DNA of 16,837 bases from an uncultured Oxalobacter sp. (GTDB lineage Bacteria; Pseudomonadota; Gammaproteobacteria; Burkholderiales; Burkholderiaceae_D), in the NCBI GenBank assembly GCA_905202055.1, contig CAJKQK010000043.1, positions 1 to 16,837 on the forward strand, read 5' to 3'. Of the stretch, positions 1-6,548 are shown in pieces. The position numbers were made by a program, and so were the translations under genes. The notes below the pieces were generated by a model, which was given only the letters and a program-made list of their open reading frames with translations, was not told where the DNA came from and did no database searches. How positions within the stretch are numbered: position 1 is the stretch's first letter; each line of letters opens with the position of its first letter.

Positions 1-682
1 CCGTGAACAAATCTCGAAAATCCATCCGGAAAACCGTGCGACCATCAGCATCCTGTCCGAAGACTGGCATCAGGGCATCATCGGCATTCTGGCGTCCCGC
101 ATCAAGGAAAAATATTTCAGGCCGGCGATGGCATTCGCCCGGGACAAGGACGGTAAAATCCGCGGTTCGGGCCGTTCCATTCCTGAATTCCACTTGCGCG
201 ACGCGCTGGATCTGATCGCGAAACGCCAACCCGGCCTGATCGTCCAGTTTGGCGGCCATGCCATGGCTGCTGGCCTGACACTCCAGCCAGACGGTTTCGA
301 CATGTTCACGGAAGCGTTTGAGGCCGTGGCAAAAGAATGGCTGACCCAGACACAGCTGGAAAGAATTATCGAAACCGACGGTTCGCTGGACGATGACTGC
401 TTTACCCTCGACTTCATCAGCCTGCTGGATACGCAGGTCTGGGGACACGGTTTTCCGGTCCCGGTTTTCTGCGATGAGTTCACCGTCGTCAACCAGCGTG
501 TCCTGAAAGAAAAACACCTGCGCTTGCAACTCGAAAGAAACGGCAAAAATTACACCGCCATCCAGTTCGGCAACAATGCCCTGCTCCCCCGCCGCGCCCG
601 TCTGGCGTACCGGCTCGACGCCAATGAATTCAACGGCAGAACGACTGTCCAGCTGATTGTAGAGCATTCGGAAGAAGTTTGA
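1..682 (+). CDS. recJ: Single-stranded-DNA-specific exonuclease RecJ, C-terminal part (5' end outside window)
   Basis: RecJ is a 5'-3' single-strand exonuclease of the DHH phosphoesterase superfamily, used in recombinational and mismatch repair. The reading frame is open from base 2 and ends with TGA at 680-682, giving 226 visible residues of a protein that is normally about 570 long. The visible part begins in the DHHA1 domain: an HQGIIGILASR block, then GSGRSIPEFHLRDAL, then the substrate-binding GGHAMAAGLTL motif, followed by the C-terminal OB-fold domain. The N-terminal DHH catalytic motifs lie outside the window, so I cannot say whether the whole gene is intact. An intrinsic terminator follows at 706-735, so recJ looks like the last gene of its transcription unit. 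Identification by family motifs is firm. Confidence 0.95.
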   Translation, partial: REQISKIHPENRATISILSEDWHQGIIGILASRIKEKYFRPAMAFARDKDGKIRGSGRSIPEFHLRDALDLIAKRQPGLIVQFGGHAMAAGLTLQPDGFDMFTEAFEAVAKEWLTQTQLERIIETDGSLDDDCFTLDFISLLDTQVWGHGFPVPVFCDEFTVVNQRVLKEKHLRLQLERNGKNYTAIQFGNNALLPRRARLAYRLDANEFNGRTTVQLIVEHSEEV

Positions 683-705
683 TCATTCTCACACGCTTGA
701 ACAAA

Positions 706-735
706 TCGGAATTTCGTCCCATTCCCGACGTTTTT
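706..735 (+). terminator. Intrinsic terminator downstream of recJ
   Basis: Stem arms TCGGAAT (706-712) and ATTCCCGA (721-728) pair with one bulged C around an 8-base loop. A run of five T follows at 731-735 after a two-base gap. It starts 24 bases after the recJ stop and lies in front of the convergent Sel1-repeat gene, which is where a terminator is expected. The modest stem and short T run keep confidence moderate. Confidence 0.55.
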
Positions 736-749
736 ACCAGTGAACCTAT

Positions 750-1733
750 TTATTCAAATAGTTTTTCGATGTTGATGGATCGGGCTTTTACAATTTCATC
801 TTTGCTTGGCTTTTTTTCAAGATTTTGCCGTTCTTCCATAGCAACTTCCGTATAAGGAGATGAGTGTAAATAAAGTGCATAAGCCAATACCTTGTTTTGC
901 TTTACGCCAATCCCATTTTCATAACAGGAAGCAAGCATACTTCGAGCCGGATAATTACCCTGTCTCGCTGCTTTTTTCAACCATGAAACCGCTTTCTGAG
1001 GATTTTTTTTGACACCTTCTCCATGATAGTAAGCCATCGCCAGATTGTATTGCGCCATGCCAAGCTCTTGATTAGCAGCTTTTGCGAACCATTTCACCGC
1101 TTCCGGATAATTTTTTCCGACTCCAATACCCTCGTAATAAACGGTTCCAAGATTATGCTGCGCCTGACCGTACCCCCCTTCAGCAGCCTTGCGCAACCAC
1201 AAGATCCCTCGTTTCGGATTCTTGCCAACACCTGCTCCAGTTATATATAACATTCCAAGATTGTATTGGGCCAATACAAATCCCTGATTTGCCGCTCTCT
1301 CATACCACTGGACAGCCGAATCAAAATCCTGTTGGATGCCCAAACCATTTTGGCAGATTACGCCCAAGTTGTATTGAGCCTGTGCAAATCCCTGTTCTGC
1401 TGCCTTTTTGTACCATTCAATAGCTGCTTTCCTGTCTACCTCCAGACCATCGCCATCGAAATACGCTCGTGCCAGATTGTACTGCGCTTCAGGCAGTCCT
1501 ATTTCAGCGGCTTGTCTGAAATAGGAATTGGCTTTTTTACGATTTTTTTCGACACGACTGCCTTTTGCATATTCCACGCCCAGATTATAGAGCTTGATAG
1601 CCGTTTCTCTCTTTGCCTCTTCCCCCGACCGTTCAATTTCCGGAAACGATTCATTGATTTTCGTTTCAGCAAAAGAGACTGAAGCTGTAATAGAACAAAA
1701 TAAACAAATGAAGAAGAACAGTTTTCTACGCAT
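750..1733 (-). CDS. Secreted Sel1-like repeat (TPR-like) protein
   Basis: The 327-residue protein starts at the ATG at 1733. The frame extends to a TTG at 1796, but the ATG gives a clean signal peptide (MRRK, then a hydrophobic core, cleavage after SFA at residue 22), so I prefer it; neither start has a good ribosome-binding site. From about residue 49 to 295 there are seven tandem 36-residue Sel1-like repeats of the form YNLG..Y..G.GV..N...A..W..KAA..G...AQ, followed by a short charged tail. Sel1 repeats form helical solenoids for protein-protein contacts and are common in periplasmic or secreted scaffold, envelope-stress and host-interaction proteins. The partner cannot be deduced. The gene stands alone: recJ converges on its 3' end, and a terminator separates it from proC upstream. 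No clear promoter was found. Confidence 0.9.
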   Translation of the reverse strand: MRRKLFFFICLFCSITASVSFAETKINESFPEIERSGEEAKRETAIKLYNLGVEYAKGSRVEKNRKKANSYFRQAAEIGLPEAQYNLARAYFDGDGLEVDRKAAIEWYKKAAEQGFAQAQYNLGVICQNGLGIQQDFDSAVQWYERAANQGFVLAQYNLGMLYITGAGVGKNPKRGILWLRKAAEGGYGQAQHNLGTVYYEGIGVGKNYPEAVKWFAKAANQELGMAQYNLAMAYYHGEGVKKNPQKAVSWLKKAARQGNYPARSMLASCYENGIGVKQNKVLAYALYLHSSPYTEVAMEERQNLEKKPSKDEIVKARSINIEKLFE

Positions 1734-1885
1734 AACAGATCGGTCTGAAAAGAGAGGGGATAAAATCACACCAAATACAAAAATCTTCAGAATCAAAAAA
1801 TTACCATAAGGAAATTTTCTAACACCGACTGTTTAAAGTGTTCCAACTATTTAATATCAGTTATCTTTTTTAACATGGTTGAGCG

Positions 1886-1906
1886 TATACGGAAGGAAAC
1901 CGTATA
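1886..1906. repeat. Perfect 7-bp inverted repeat upstream of the Sel1 gene
   Basis: TATACGG (1886-1892) and CCGTATA (1900-1906) form a perfect dyad around the 7-base spacer AAGGAAA. It lies about 150 bases upstream of the Sel1-protein ATG and just before the proC terminator in minus-strand order. No T run follows on either strand, so it is not an obvious terminator. An operator or a small RNA hairpin are possible; nothing decides between them. Confidence 0.35.
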
Positions 1907-1932
1907 GACTGTTCAATACACTATCAATGCGG

Positions 1933-1964
1933 AAAAAAAAGGCTGAAAAGATCACTTTTCAGCC
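1933..1964 (-). terminator. Strong intrinsic terminator downstream of proC
   Basis: A perfect 10-bp stem (GGCTGAAAAG at 1941-1950, CTTTTCAGCC at 1955-1964) with a 4-base loop is followed, on the minus strand, by eight T (the A run at 1933-1940). It sits 25 bases beyond the proC stop and separates proC transcription from the Sel1 gene further left. Only four T follow on the plus strand, so it works mainly leftwards. Confidence 0.9.
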
Positions 1965-1989
1965 TTTTCCACAATGAATAATTCAGGGT

Positions 1990-2778
1990 TTAATCCGGTT
2001 TTTTGAACGCTGCATCGACGGCATTCATCATGGCGATACGCAAGCCCCCTTCTTCCAGCGCTTTTACGCCACGGATGGTGATGCCGCCCGGTGAACAGAC
2101 GTCGTCTTTGAGTTTGCCCGGGTGTTGTTTGGTATCCAGTACCATCTTTCCGGATCCGATGACAGTCTGGCTTGCCAGTTTGTAAGCGATATCACGTGGC
2201 AGGCCGTGATAGACAGCTCCGTCTGCCAGCGCTTCGATGACCATGAAAACCCATGCCGGGCCACAACCCGACAAGGTGCCTCCGATCCCCATCAGATCAC
2301 TGGAAAGCTCCTCGACCTCGCCAAGGCTCTTGAACAGCTTTCGGGTAAAGATCAGTTCTTTCGGGGTCAGGTCGTTTGTCGCCTCGATGATGGTCATGCC
2401 TGCCCCAACCATTGCCGGAGTGTTCGGCATGATGGCGCAGATGTGCGTGGACGAATCGACCAGACGGCGGAGACGGCTATACTGCCAGCCTGCGGCAATG
2501 GACAAGAGCGTCTTGCCCTTGAGCGCTTCCCGGGCTCCGGAAAGAACGCCTTCGACGATTTTCGGCTTGATCGCCAGCAGGATGATCTCACTGTTTTCGA
2601 TCACTTCCTGAGTGGAACCGGCTTTTGCCATACCGCATTCCCTGTTGAGCTTGTCCAGCTTGAAAGCATTGGTGTCATAGGCAATGGTATCCTCACCTTT
2701 CAGAAAACCTGACTTGACGGCACCCAACAGGATGGCCGATGCCATATTGCCCATACCGATAAATCCCAGTTTTTTCAT
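1990..2778 (-). CDS. proC: Pyrroline-5-carboxylate reductase
   Basis: ProC reduces 1-pyrroline-5-carboxylate to L-proline with NAD(P)H, the last step of proline synthesis, in the cytoplasm. The 262-residue length is close to the usual 265-275. The N-terminal Rossmann motif is GFIGMGNMA (residues 5-13). The central family block MPNTPAMVGAG is at 117-127. The dimerisation and substrate region has SGCGPAW at 170-176, where SGSGPAY/F is commoner. The P5CR signature HPGKLKDDVCSPGG...GVKALE runs from 219 to 242. The ATG start is fixed by an excellent ribosome-binding site, AGGAGG at 2783-2788, four bases upstream. In many proteobacteria proC follows a yggS-like gene; here it stands alone between a terminator and a divergent small membrane-protein gene. 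No convincing minus-strand promoter was found in 2779-2930. Confidence 0.97.
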   Translation of the reverse strand: MKKLGFIGMGNMASAILLGAVKSGFLKGEDTIAYDTNAFKLDKLNRECGMAKAGSTQEVIENSEIILLAIKPKIVEGVLSGAREALKGKTLLSIAAGWQYSRLRRLVDSSTHICAIMPNTPAMVGAGMTIIEATNDLTPKELIFTRKLFKSLGEVEELSSDLMGIGGTLSGCGPAWVFMVIEALADGAVYHGLPRDIAYKLASQTVIGSGKMVLDTKQHPGKLKDDVCSPGGITIRGVKALEEGGLRIAMMNAVDAAFKKPD

Positions 2779-2782
2779 AAAG

Positions 2783-2788
2783 CCTCCT
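2783..2788 (-). promoter_or_regulatory. Ribosome-binding site of proC
   Basis: CCTCCT on the plus strand reads AGGAGG on the minus strand. It is the strongest Shine-Dalgarno sequence near a gene start in this window and decides the proC start codon. Confidence 0.9.
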
Positions 2789-2930
2789 GCAAGTCAGGTT
2801 GAATATCGCGTCAGGCACACGACACCATATATGACCCGTCCCGTTGATTTTTGCCGATAGTGAAAGGGGAGCGGGCAAATTTTCAAAACTGTCTTTCATC
2901 AACAGTATGACGTCTGGACAGCTTTTATGA

Positions 2931-2960
2931 TTGACAATTTTCTTTCATTTTACGTTTACT
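2931..2960 (+). promoter_or_regulatory. Candidate sigma-70 promoter of the small membrane-protein gene
   Basis: A consensus -35 TTGACA (2931-2936) is followed after 18 bp by TTTACT (2955-2960), four of six matches to the -10 consensus. Transcription would start near 2967 and leave a leader of about 90 bases before the ATG at 3057. The orientation is away from proC. Confidence 0.5.
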
Positions 2961-3056
2961 GTTTTCATACCGGAACCGCTTTCGTCCGATTCGGTCGTAT
3001 TTTCTGTAGAAGGATCGTTTTTTGTCTTTTTTTTTACAATATTCAGGGAGACGAGG

Positions 3057-3209
3057 ATGCTTTATACCATAGCGGTAATTCTGTTTATTTTATGGCTGCT
3101 CGGCCTGGTGACGACCCATGTGATGGGCGGCTTTGTGCATTTGTTACTGATCGGGGCGGTTATCGTGCTGCTTTTCGGCATCCTGTCGGGCAGGCGTTCA
3201 TCGCAGTAA
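3057..3209 (+). CDS. Small lmo0937-family membrane protein (50 residues)
   Basis: This 50-residue protein matches, by recall, the short lmo0937-family membrane proteins (DUF5670), which start ML.TIAVIL..LWLLGLVT and contain GG..H.LL. Two hydrophobic spans are visible, roughly residues 3-21 and 25-43, separated by HVMGG and ending in the polar tail SGRRSSQ. The longer frame opens further upstream, but the ATG at 3057 is chosen because AGGGAG at 3045-3050 is well spaced and the family begins here. The function of the family is unknown; members occur in very different phyla and some are reported near stress genes. The gene has its own candidate promoter and lies between divergent proC and co-directional nadB, with a 147-base gap before nadB. 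Confidence 0.85.
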   Translation: MLYTIAVILFILWLLGLVTTHVMGGFVHLLLIGAVIVLLFGILSGRRSSQ

Positions 3210-3289
3210 ATCCGGCCGGAACCGGAAACCGGCAAAGTGTCTTCGGCGCTTTCGCCGTACCAAAGTCAGCCGTTTCAGTTTCAAAACAC

Positions 3290-3318
3290 ATGACGAATCG
3301 TTTTCAATGGAATATAGT
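3290..3318 (+). promoter_or_regulatory. Candidate sigma-70 promoter of nadB
   Basis: ATGACG (3290-3295, four of six to the -35 consensus) is followed after exactly 17 bp by TATAGT (3313-3318, five of six to the -10 consensus). The start of transcription would be near 3325, about 32 bases before the nadB ATG. Confidence 0.5.
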
Positions 3319-3356
3319 GTGATGTTATCCGAACAACTTCATCCAGTGAAAAAGCC

Positions 3357-4973
3357 ATGAATTTTGACGTCGTCATCGTCGGCAGTGGACTGGCGGGTCT
3401 TTCCGTTGCCCTGAGATTGCCCAGAACATATAAAATCGCGCTGATCTGCAAACGGACGTTATGGGAAAGCGCCAGCAATTTCGCCCAGGGGGGGATCGCT
3501 GCTGTTCTCGATCCCGTTCTGGACAGTATTGAAGAACACGTGGCGGATACCATGACCGCCGGTGCCGGCCTTTGTGATGAAGAAGCGACCCGTTTCATCG
3601 TCGAACACGGCGGGGAAGCCGTTGACTGGCTGATCAATCAGGGCGTTCCCTTTTCCAAAGACACATCGACCCAGACAGGGTATCACCTGACGCGTGAAGG
3701 CGGCCACAGCCAGCGCCGTATCATTCATGCCGCGGATGCGACCGGCCACGTTGTGCAACAGACACTGGAAAAAATCATCCGCAGTCGCCCGAATATCCAC
3801 TTATATGAAAATCATTTCGCCGTCGACCTGATCACGTCGGACAAGCTTTATGAAGACAAGCAACCTCTCGAATGCTACGGCCTTTATGTCCTGAATGAAG
3901 AAGAAGGCGTCGTCCATACGTTTGCCGCCCGGCATACTGTGCTGGCAACGGGTGGTGCAGGCAAGGTTTACCTTTATACCACCAACCCCGATACCTCGAC
4001 CGGGGACGGGGTTGCCATGGCATGGCGTGCCGGTGCCCGCGTATCGAATATGGAATTCGTCCAGTTCCACCCGACCTGTCTTTACCATCCCTACGCCAAG
4101 TCGTTTCTGATTTCAGAATCCGTTCGCGGTGAAGGCGGCCTGCTGAAACTTCCGCCTGACGCCGGAGCGGAAGGCGGCATGCGTTTCATGCCGGAACATG
4201 ATCCGAGAGCCGAACTGGCCCCCCGCGATATCGTTGCCCGCTCCATCGACTTCGAAATGAAAAAACGCGGTCTGGATTATGTTCATCTGGACATCAGCCA
4301 TCAGGACCCGCAATTTTTGAAAGAACATTTTCCGACGATTTATGCCCGATGCCTTGAACTCGGGATCGATATCACCAAAGAACCGATTCCCGTCGTTCCG
4401 GCTACCCACTTTACCTGTGGTGGCGTGGTGACCGACACAAAAGGACGGACCGATATCAGGAATCTGTATGCGGTCGGCGAAACGGCCTGTACCGGCCTGC
4501 ATGGCGCGAACCGCCTTGCCAGCAATTCTCTGCTGGAATGTCTGGTCATCGGGAAAACAGCGGCGGAACATATCGCCAGCCTGCCGGAAGAGCCCTTCCA
4601 CATCCTGCCTGAATGGGACGAAAGCCGCGTATCCAACGCCAATGAGGAAGTCGTCATTTCACACAACTGGGACGAATTGCGGCGCTTCATGTGGAACTAC
4701 GTCGGTATCGTCAGAACGACGAAACGTCTGGAACGCGCCCAGCGCCGGATCCAGTTGCTGAAAGAAGAAATCGACGAATACTACGCCAATTTCATTATCA
4801 GCAACAATCTGCTGGAATTGCGCAATCTGGTGGACGTTGCCTCCATGATCGTGGAAAGCGCCCTGCTCCGAAAGGAAAGCCGCGGGCTTCACTACAATTC
4901 GGATTTCCCGACCACTTTCCCGAAAGCGATGCCCACCGTACTGACGCCGGACAAAAAACGCGTACGTACCTGA
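3357..4973 (+). CDS. nadB: L-aspartate oxidase
   Basis: NadB is a soluble FAD enzyme that oxidises L-aspartate to iminoaspartate, the first step of de novo NAD synthesis; NadA then condenses the product to quinolinate. The protein has 538 residues, the usual length. Visible features: FAD-binding VGSGLAGLS (8-16), ASNFAQGGIA (39-48), REGGHSQRR (113-121) with the active-site Glu114, FHPTCLYHP (237-245), APRDIVAR (288-295) with Arg290, THFTCGG (350-356) with His351, and YAVGETACTGLHGANRLASNS split across 371-391 with Arg386. These match the residues known from E. coli NadB and separate it from the SdhA/FrdA family. A C-terminal helical domain follows from about 430. No strong Shine-Dalgarno sequence precedes the ATG. 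nadA and nadC are not in the window. It converges on the ankyrin gene with a six-base gap. Confidence 0.98.
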   Translation: MNFDVVIVGSGLAGLSVALRLPRTYKIALICKRTLWESASNFAQGGIAAVLDPVLDSIEEHVADTMTAGAGLCDEEATRFIVEHGGEAVDWLINQGVPFSKDTSTQTGYHLTREGGHSQRRIIHAADATGHVVQQTLEKIIRSRPNIHLYENHFAVDLITSDKLYEDKQPLECYGLYVLNEEEGVVHTFAARHTVLATGGAGKVYLYTTNPDTSTGDGVAMAWRAGARVSNMEFVQFHPTCLYHPYAKSFLISESVRGEGGLLKLPPDAGAEGGMRFMPEHDPRAELAPRDIVARSIDFEMKKRGLDYVHLDISHQDPQFLKEHFPTIYARCLELGIDITKEPIPVVPATHFTCGGVVTDTKGRTDIRNLYAVGETACTGLHGANRLASNSLLECLVIGKTAAEHIASLPEEPFHILPEWDESRVSNANEEVVISHNWDELRRFMWNYVGIVRTTKRLERAQRRIQLLKEEIDEYYANFIISNNLLELRNLVDVASMIVESALLRKESRGLHYNSDFPTTFPKAMPTVLTPDKKRVRT

Positions 4974-4974
4974 A

Positions 4975-4989
4975 CCCGTTTAAAACGGG
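4975..4989. repeat. Short palindrome at the nadB/ankyrin gene junction
   Basis: CCCGTTT and AAACGGG form a near-perfect palindrome centred on one base at 4982. It straddles the 3' ends of the two convergent genes and includes the ankyrin stop codon. The loop is minimal and no direct T run follows on either strand, so a weak bidirectional terminator is possible but not well supported. Confidence 0.3.
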
Positions 4990-5693
4990 AATTTGGGCAT
5001 CAGGTTTCTTTTTTTCTCCAGTTCGGCTTCCCTGTCGATCAGGAAACGAAGCCCTTCGACGATTTTGGAATTCTTGTTTTCTTTCGCAAAGTCGCTGGCG
5101 GTATATCCGCGCTGGTTTTTGATGGTGGGATCGGCGCCTGCATCGTAGATAAGCTTGACAGCATAAATATGGCCACCTCGCGCCGCCATCATCATGGGTG
5201 TCGTGGCATTCGGCGAAACAGCATCGACGAACGCATCCTTGTCCAGAAGCATTTTGACAATTTTCTCGTTGCCGTTGGCGGCAGCATAATGAAGCGGCGA
5301 CCAGCCATCCTTATTGACACTGGCACCATGATCGAGCAAGGCTTTCACCGCTTTCCCGTTACCATTGAACGCAGCGATCATCAGTGCATTGTCCCCGTTG
5401 AACGCTTCTGTATCCAGTTTCGTTCTTTTGTCCGCCAGTAAAATTTCCATCACATCCAGTGAATTCTCACGCATTGCCATGATCAAGGGCGTATCGCCTC
5501 TTTCCTGTTCCTGCGTATTGGGGTCAAATCCTTGTGCAAGCATTTCCCTGACTACCCCAACCCGATCATTTTTCACTGCAATGAAAAAATCCTTGACGGT
5601 GTCGGCCGTAGCGGTGGAAAAAACAAACAGGCCTAGACAAACAAGCGCCATATAACGGCATTTACTGGTGACAGAAATAAGAAAATGACTCAT
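4980..5693 (-). CDS. Secreted ankyrin-repeat protein
   Basis: The preferred ATG at 5693 gives 237 residues. A signal peptide (basic residues K11 and R13, hydrophobic core MALVCLGLFVFS, cleavage after ATA near residue 30) points to the periplasm. About five ankyrin repeats follow, with typical GDTPLIMA, GDNALMIAAFNGN, GWSPLHYAAANGNEKIVKMLL, TTPMMMAARGGH and GYTASDFA elements, then a charged tail. Ankyrin repeats mediate protein binding; the partner is unknown. In related betaproteobacteria an ankyrin gene commonly follows tatD, and that pairing is kept here except for an extra kilobase between them. The frame continues to a TTG at 5726 that has a weak AAGG before it; this alternative start cannot be excluded. 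The 3' end nearly abuts nadB. Confidence 0.9.
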   Translation of the reverse strand: MSHFLISVTSKCRYMALVCLGLFVFSTATADTVKDFFIAVKNDRVGVVREMLAQGFDPNTQEQERGDTPLIMAMRENSLDVMEILLADKRTKLDTEAFNGDNALMIAAFNGNGKAVKALLDHGASVNKDGWSPLHYAAANGNEKIVKMLLDKDAFVDAVSPNATTPMMMAARGGHIYAVKLIYDAGADPTIKNQRGYTASDFAKENKNSKIVEGLRFLIDREAELEKKRNLMPKFPF

Positions 5694-5761
5694 TCTCGAA
5701 TAGTAATCTGGATAGAGGGAACTCAATGAGACTGCCTTGCAATAAGTATTATCCGGACATT

Positions 5762-5793
5762 TTTACAGGTGTCCAGTCCTGACAGACTGTAAA
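5762..5793. repeat. 7-bp inverted repeat upstream of the ankyrin gene
   Basis: TTTACAG (5762-5768) and CTGTAAA (5787-5793) are exact inverted repeats separated by 18 bases. They lie 70-100 bases upstream of the ankyrin start, a position suitable for an operator. A second overlapping dyad, GGACA (5755-5759) with TGTCC (5770-5774), shares part of it. Confidence 0.35.
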
Positions 5794-5958
5794 GAGCGGC
5801 TTTCCCGCTTATCGCTCTCTTATTGTCCATTATCGTACCCACCGGGCAACGCAACTCACGCAGAACGTGACGCGAATTCGACAGGCTGGAAGAAAATTCG
5901 TTCCCCGACCGCAAACACTGCCTGCCTCCATCCGGGTTTCTCTACAGTCATTCCGGTA

Positions 5959-5985
5959 CAGGCTGATCCGCAAACCGGATTCCTG
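5959..5985. repeat. Nine-bp interrupted stem-loop
   Basis: CAGG (5959-5962) pairs with CCTG (5982-5985), and ATCCG (5966-5970) with CGGAT (5976-5980), leaving a 5-base loop and a small asymmetric internal loop. No T run follows on either strand. It could be part of a structured RNA; no class is recognised. Confidence 0.35.
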
Positions 5986-6192
5986 CCGCGTTTGAAAATG
6001 GAAAATTAAATATTCACCCCGAGTAAAGAAAAAACAAAAACGCGAACTTCCTCTTGTCCCTGAATACAGGCTCATCCATAAAAGTATCAATCTACTGTTT
6101 TTTCGGGGTTTTTTTATGATTTTTTCACATTGAAAATGTGGAATGCTTATGCTTGTTTATGCATATGATCATTATGAATAGATATGTTTATT

Positions 6193-6222
6193 TTGACATA
6201 TGTAAAAAATGAGTAGTTATGC
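6193..6222 (+). promoter_or_regulatory. Candidate rightward promoter overlapping an 18-bp dyad
   Basis: A consensus -35 TTGACA (6193-6198) is followed after 18-19 bp by TTATGC/TATGCT (6217-6223), a weak -10. The -35 lies inside a dyad from 6191 to 6208 with core ACATATGT and flanking T4/A4, mismatched at only one pair. This could be a repressible promoter reading towards, and antisense to, the 26-codon ORF at 6468-6548. The AT richness of the region makes chance matches more likely. Confidence 0.3.
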
Positions 6223-6467
6223 TTTTTATTTCATATAAAAAATAAGAAAACCGGCAGAAGTATTGTTCACATTGCTTTCAAAATATGCACGGAAGTGAAA
6301 TTATCTTGCCGAAAAGAAACCGAACAGACGGCCATCAGATGTCGAAAGACAGAAAAAACAGCAATCCCGGAGGGGAAAAGCGAAAATTCAGGAGGGAAAA
6401 GAAGAGAAACCGGAGGGGGGGGAAATTCTGGGAGATCGCAAGGCAACCTCCCGTTGAGCATCGGATA

Positions 6468-6548
6468 TTAAACCGCCTGGAGCCAGAGGGTTGTAACAAC
6501 AATACCGGCGATAACAATAACCAAAGATCTCAAGACCATGCTGTTCAT
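6468..6548 (-). CDS. Putative 26-residue single-span membrane peptide
   Basis: The ATG at 6548 opens a 26-codon frame ending in TAA at 6468. The peptide begins MNSMVLRS, continues with an unbroken hydrophobic segment (LVIVIAGIVVTTLWL, residues 9-23) and ends QAV, which fits one transmembrane helix with Arg7 on the cytoplasmic side. A good Shine-Dalgarno sequence, TAAGG (6555-6559 on the plus strand as CCTTA), lies six bases before the ATG. A second in-frame ATG is at codon 4. I do not recognise the sequence: it lacks the motifs of CydX, KdpF or CcoQ. Size and hydrophobicity resemble type I toxin peptides and small stress peptides. Possible regulation: a segment 25 bases past the stop can pair with the Shine-Dalgarno region. 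The ORF is supported by ribosome-binding site and composition only. Confidence 0.45.
   Translation of the reverse strand: MNSMVLRSLVIVIAGIVVTTLWLQAV

Larger units (their letters stand above)
5694..6467. other. Non-coding or uncharacterised stretch between the ankyrin gene and the 26-codon ORF
   Basis: No family-recognisable gene is present on either strand. Positions 5727-6060 have ordinary base composition with stem-forming repeats (5762-5793, 5959-5985). From about 6095 the sequence becomes strongly AT-rich, with T runs around CGGGG at 6095-6115, then many ATG/CATATG motifs to about 6245. Between 6366 and 6425 the plus strand is almost pure purine with three GGAGGG-type clusters. Frames of 60-97 codons exist here but lack protein-like composition, ribosome-binding sites or recognisable motifs. 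Confidence 0.6.

Noticed and set aside
1734..1796. N-terminal extension of the Sel1 protein to TTG 1796
   Set aside because: It puts 21 extra residues before a well-formed signal peptide and uses a weak start codon with no ribosome-binding site.
5723..6090. Two overlapping minus-strand frames of 63 and 86 codons upstream of the ankyrin gene
   Set aside because: Low protein-like character, non-ATG openings, no ribosome-binding site and no recognisable motif.
6124..6142. CACATT/AATGTG hairpin as a terminator
   Set aside because: On the minus strand it is followed by A runs and on the plus strand by mixed sequence, so no terminator T run exists in either direction.
6369..6425. G-quadruplex from the G runs on the plus strand
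   Set aside because: Only three clear G runs of three or more occur, widely spaced, so a stable four-run quadruplex is not supported.
6267..6461. 64-codon minus-strand frame starting at ATG 6461
   Set aside because: It runs through the purine/pyrimidine-skewed tract, giving a Pro/Phe/Ser-rich composition forced by base skew, with no family motif and no ribosome-binding site at its start.
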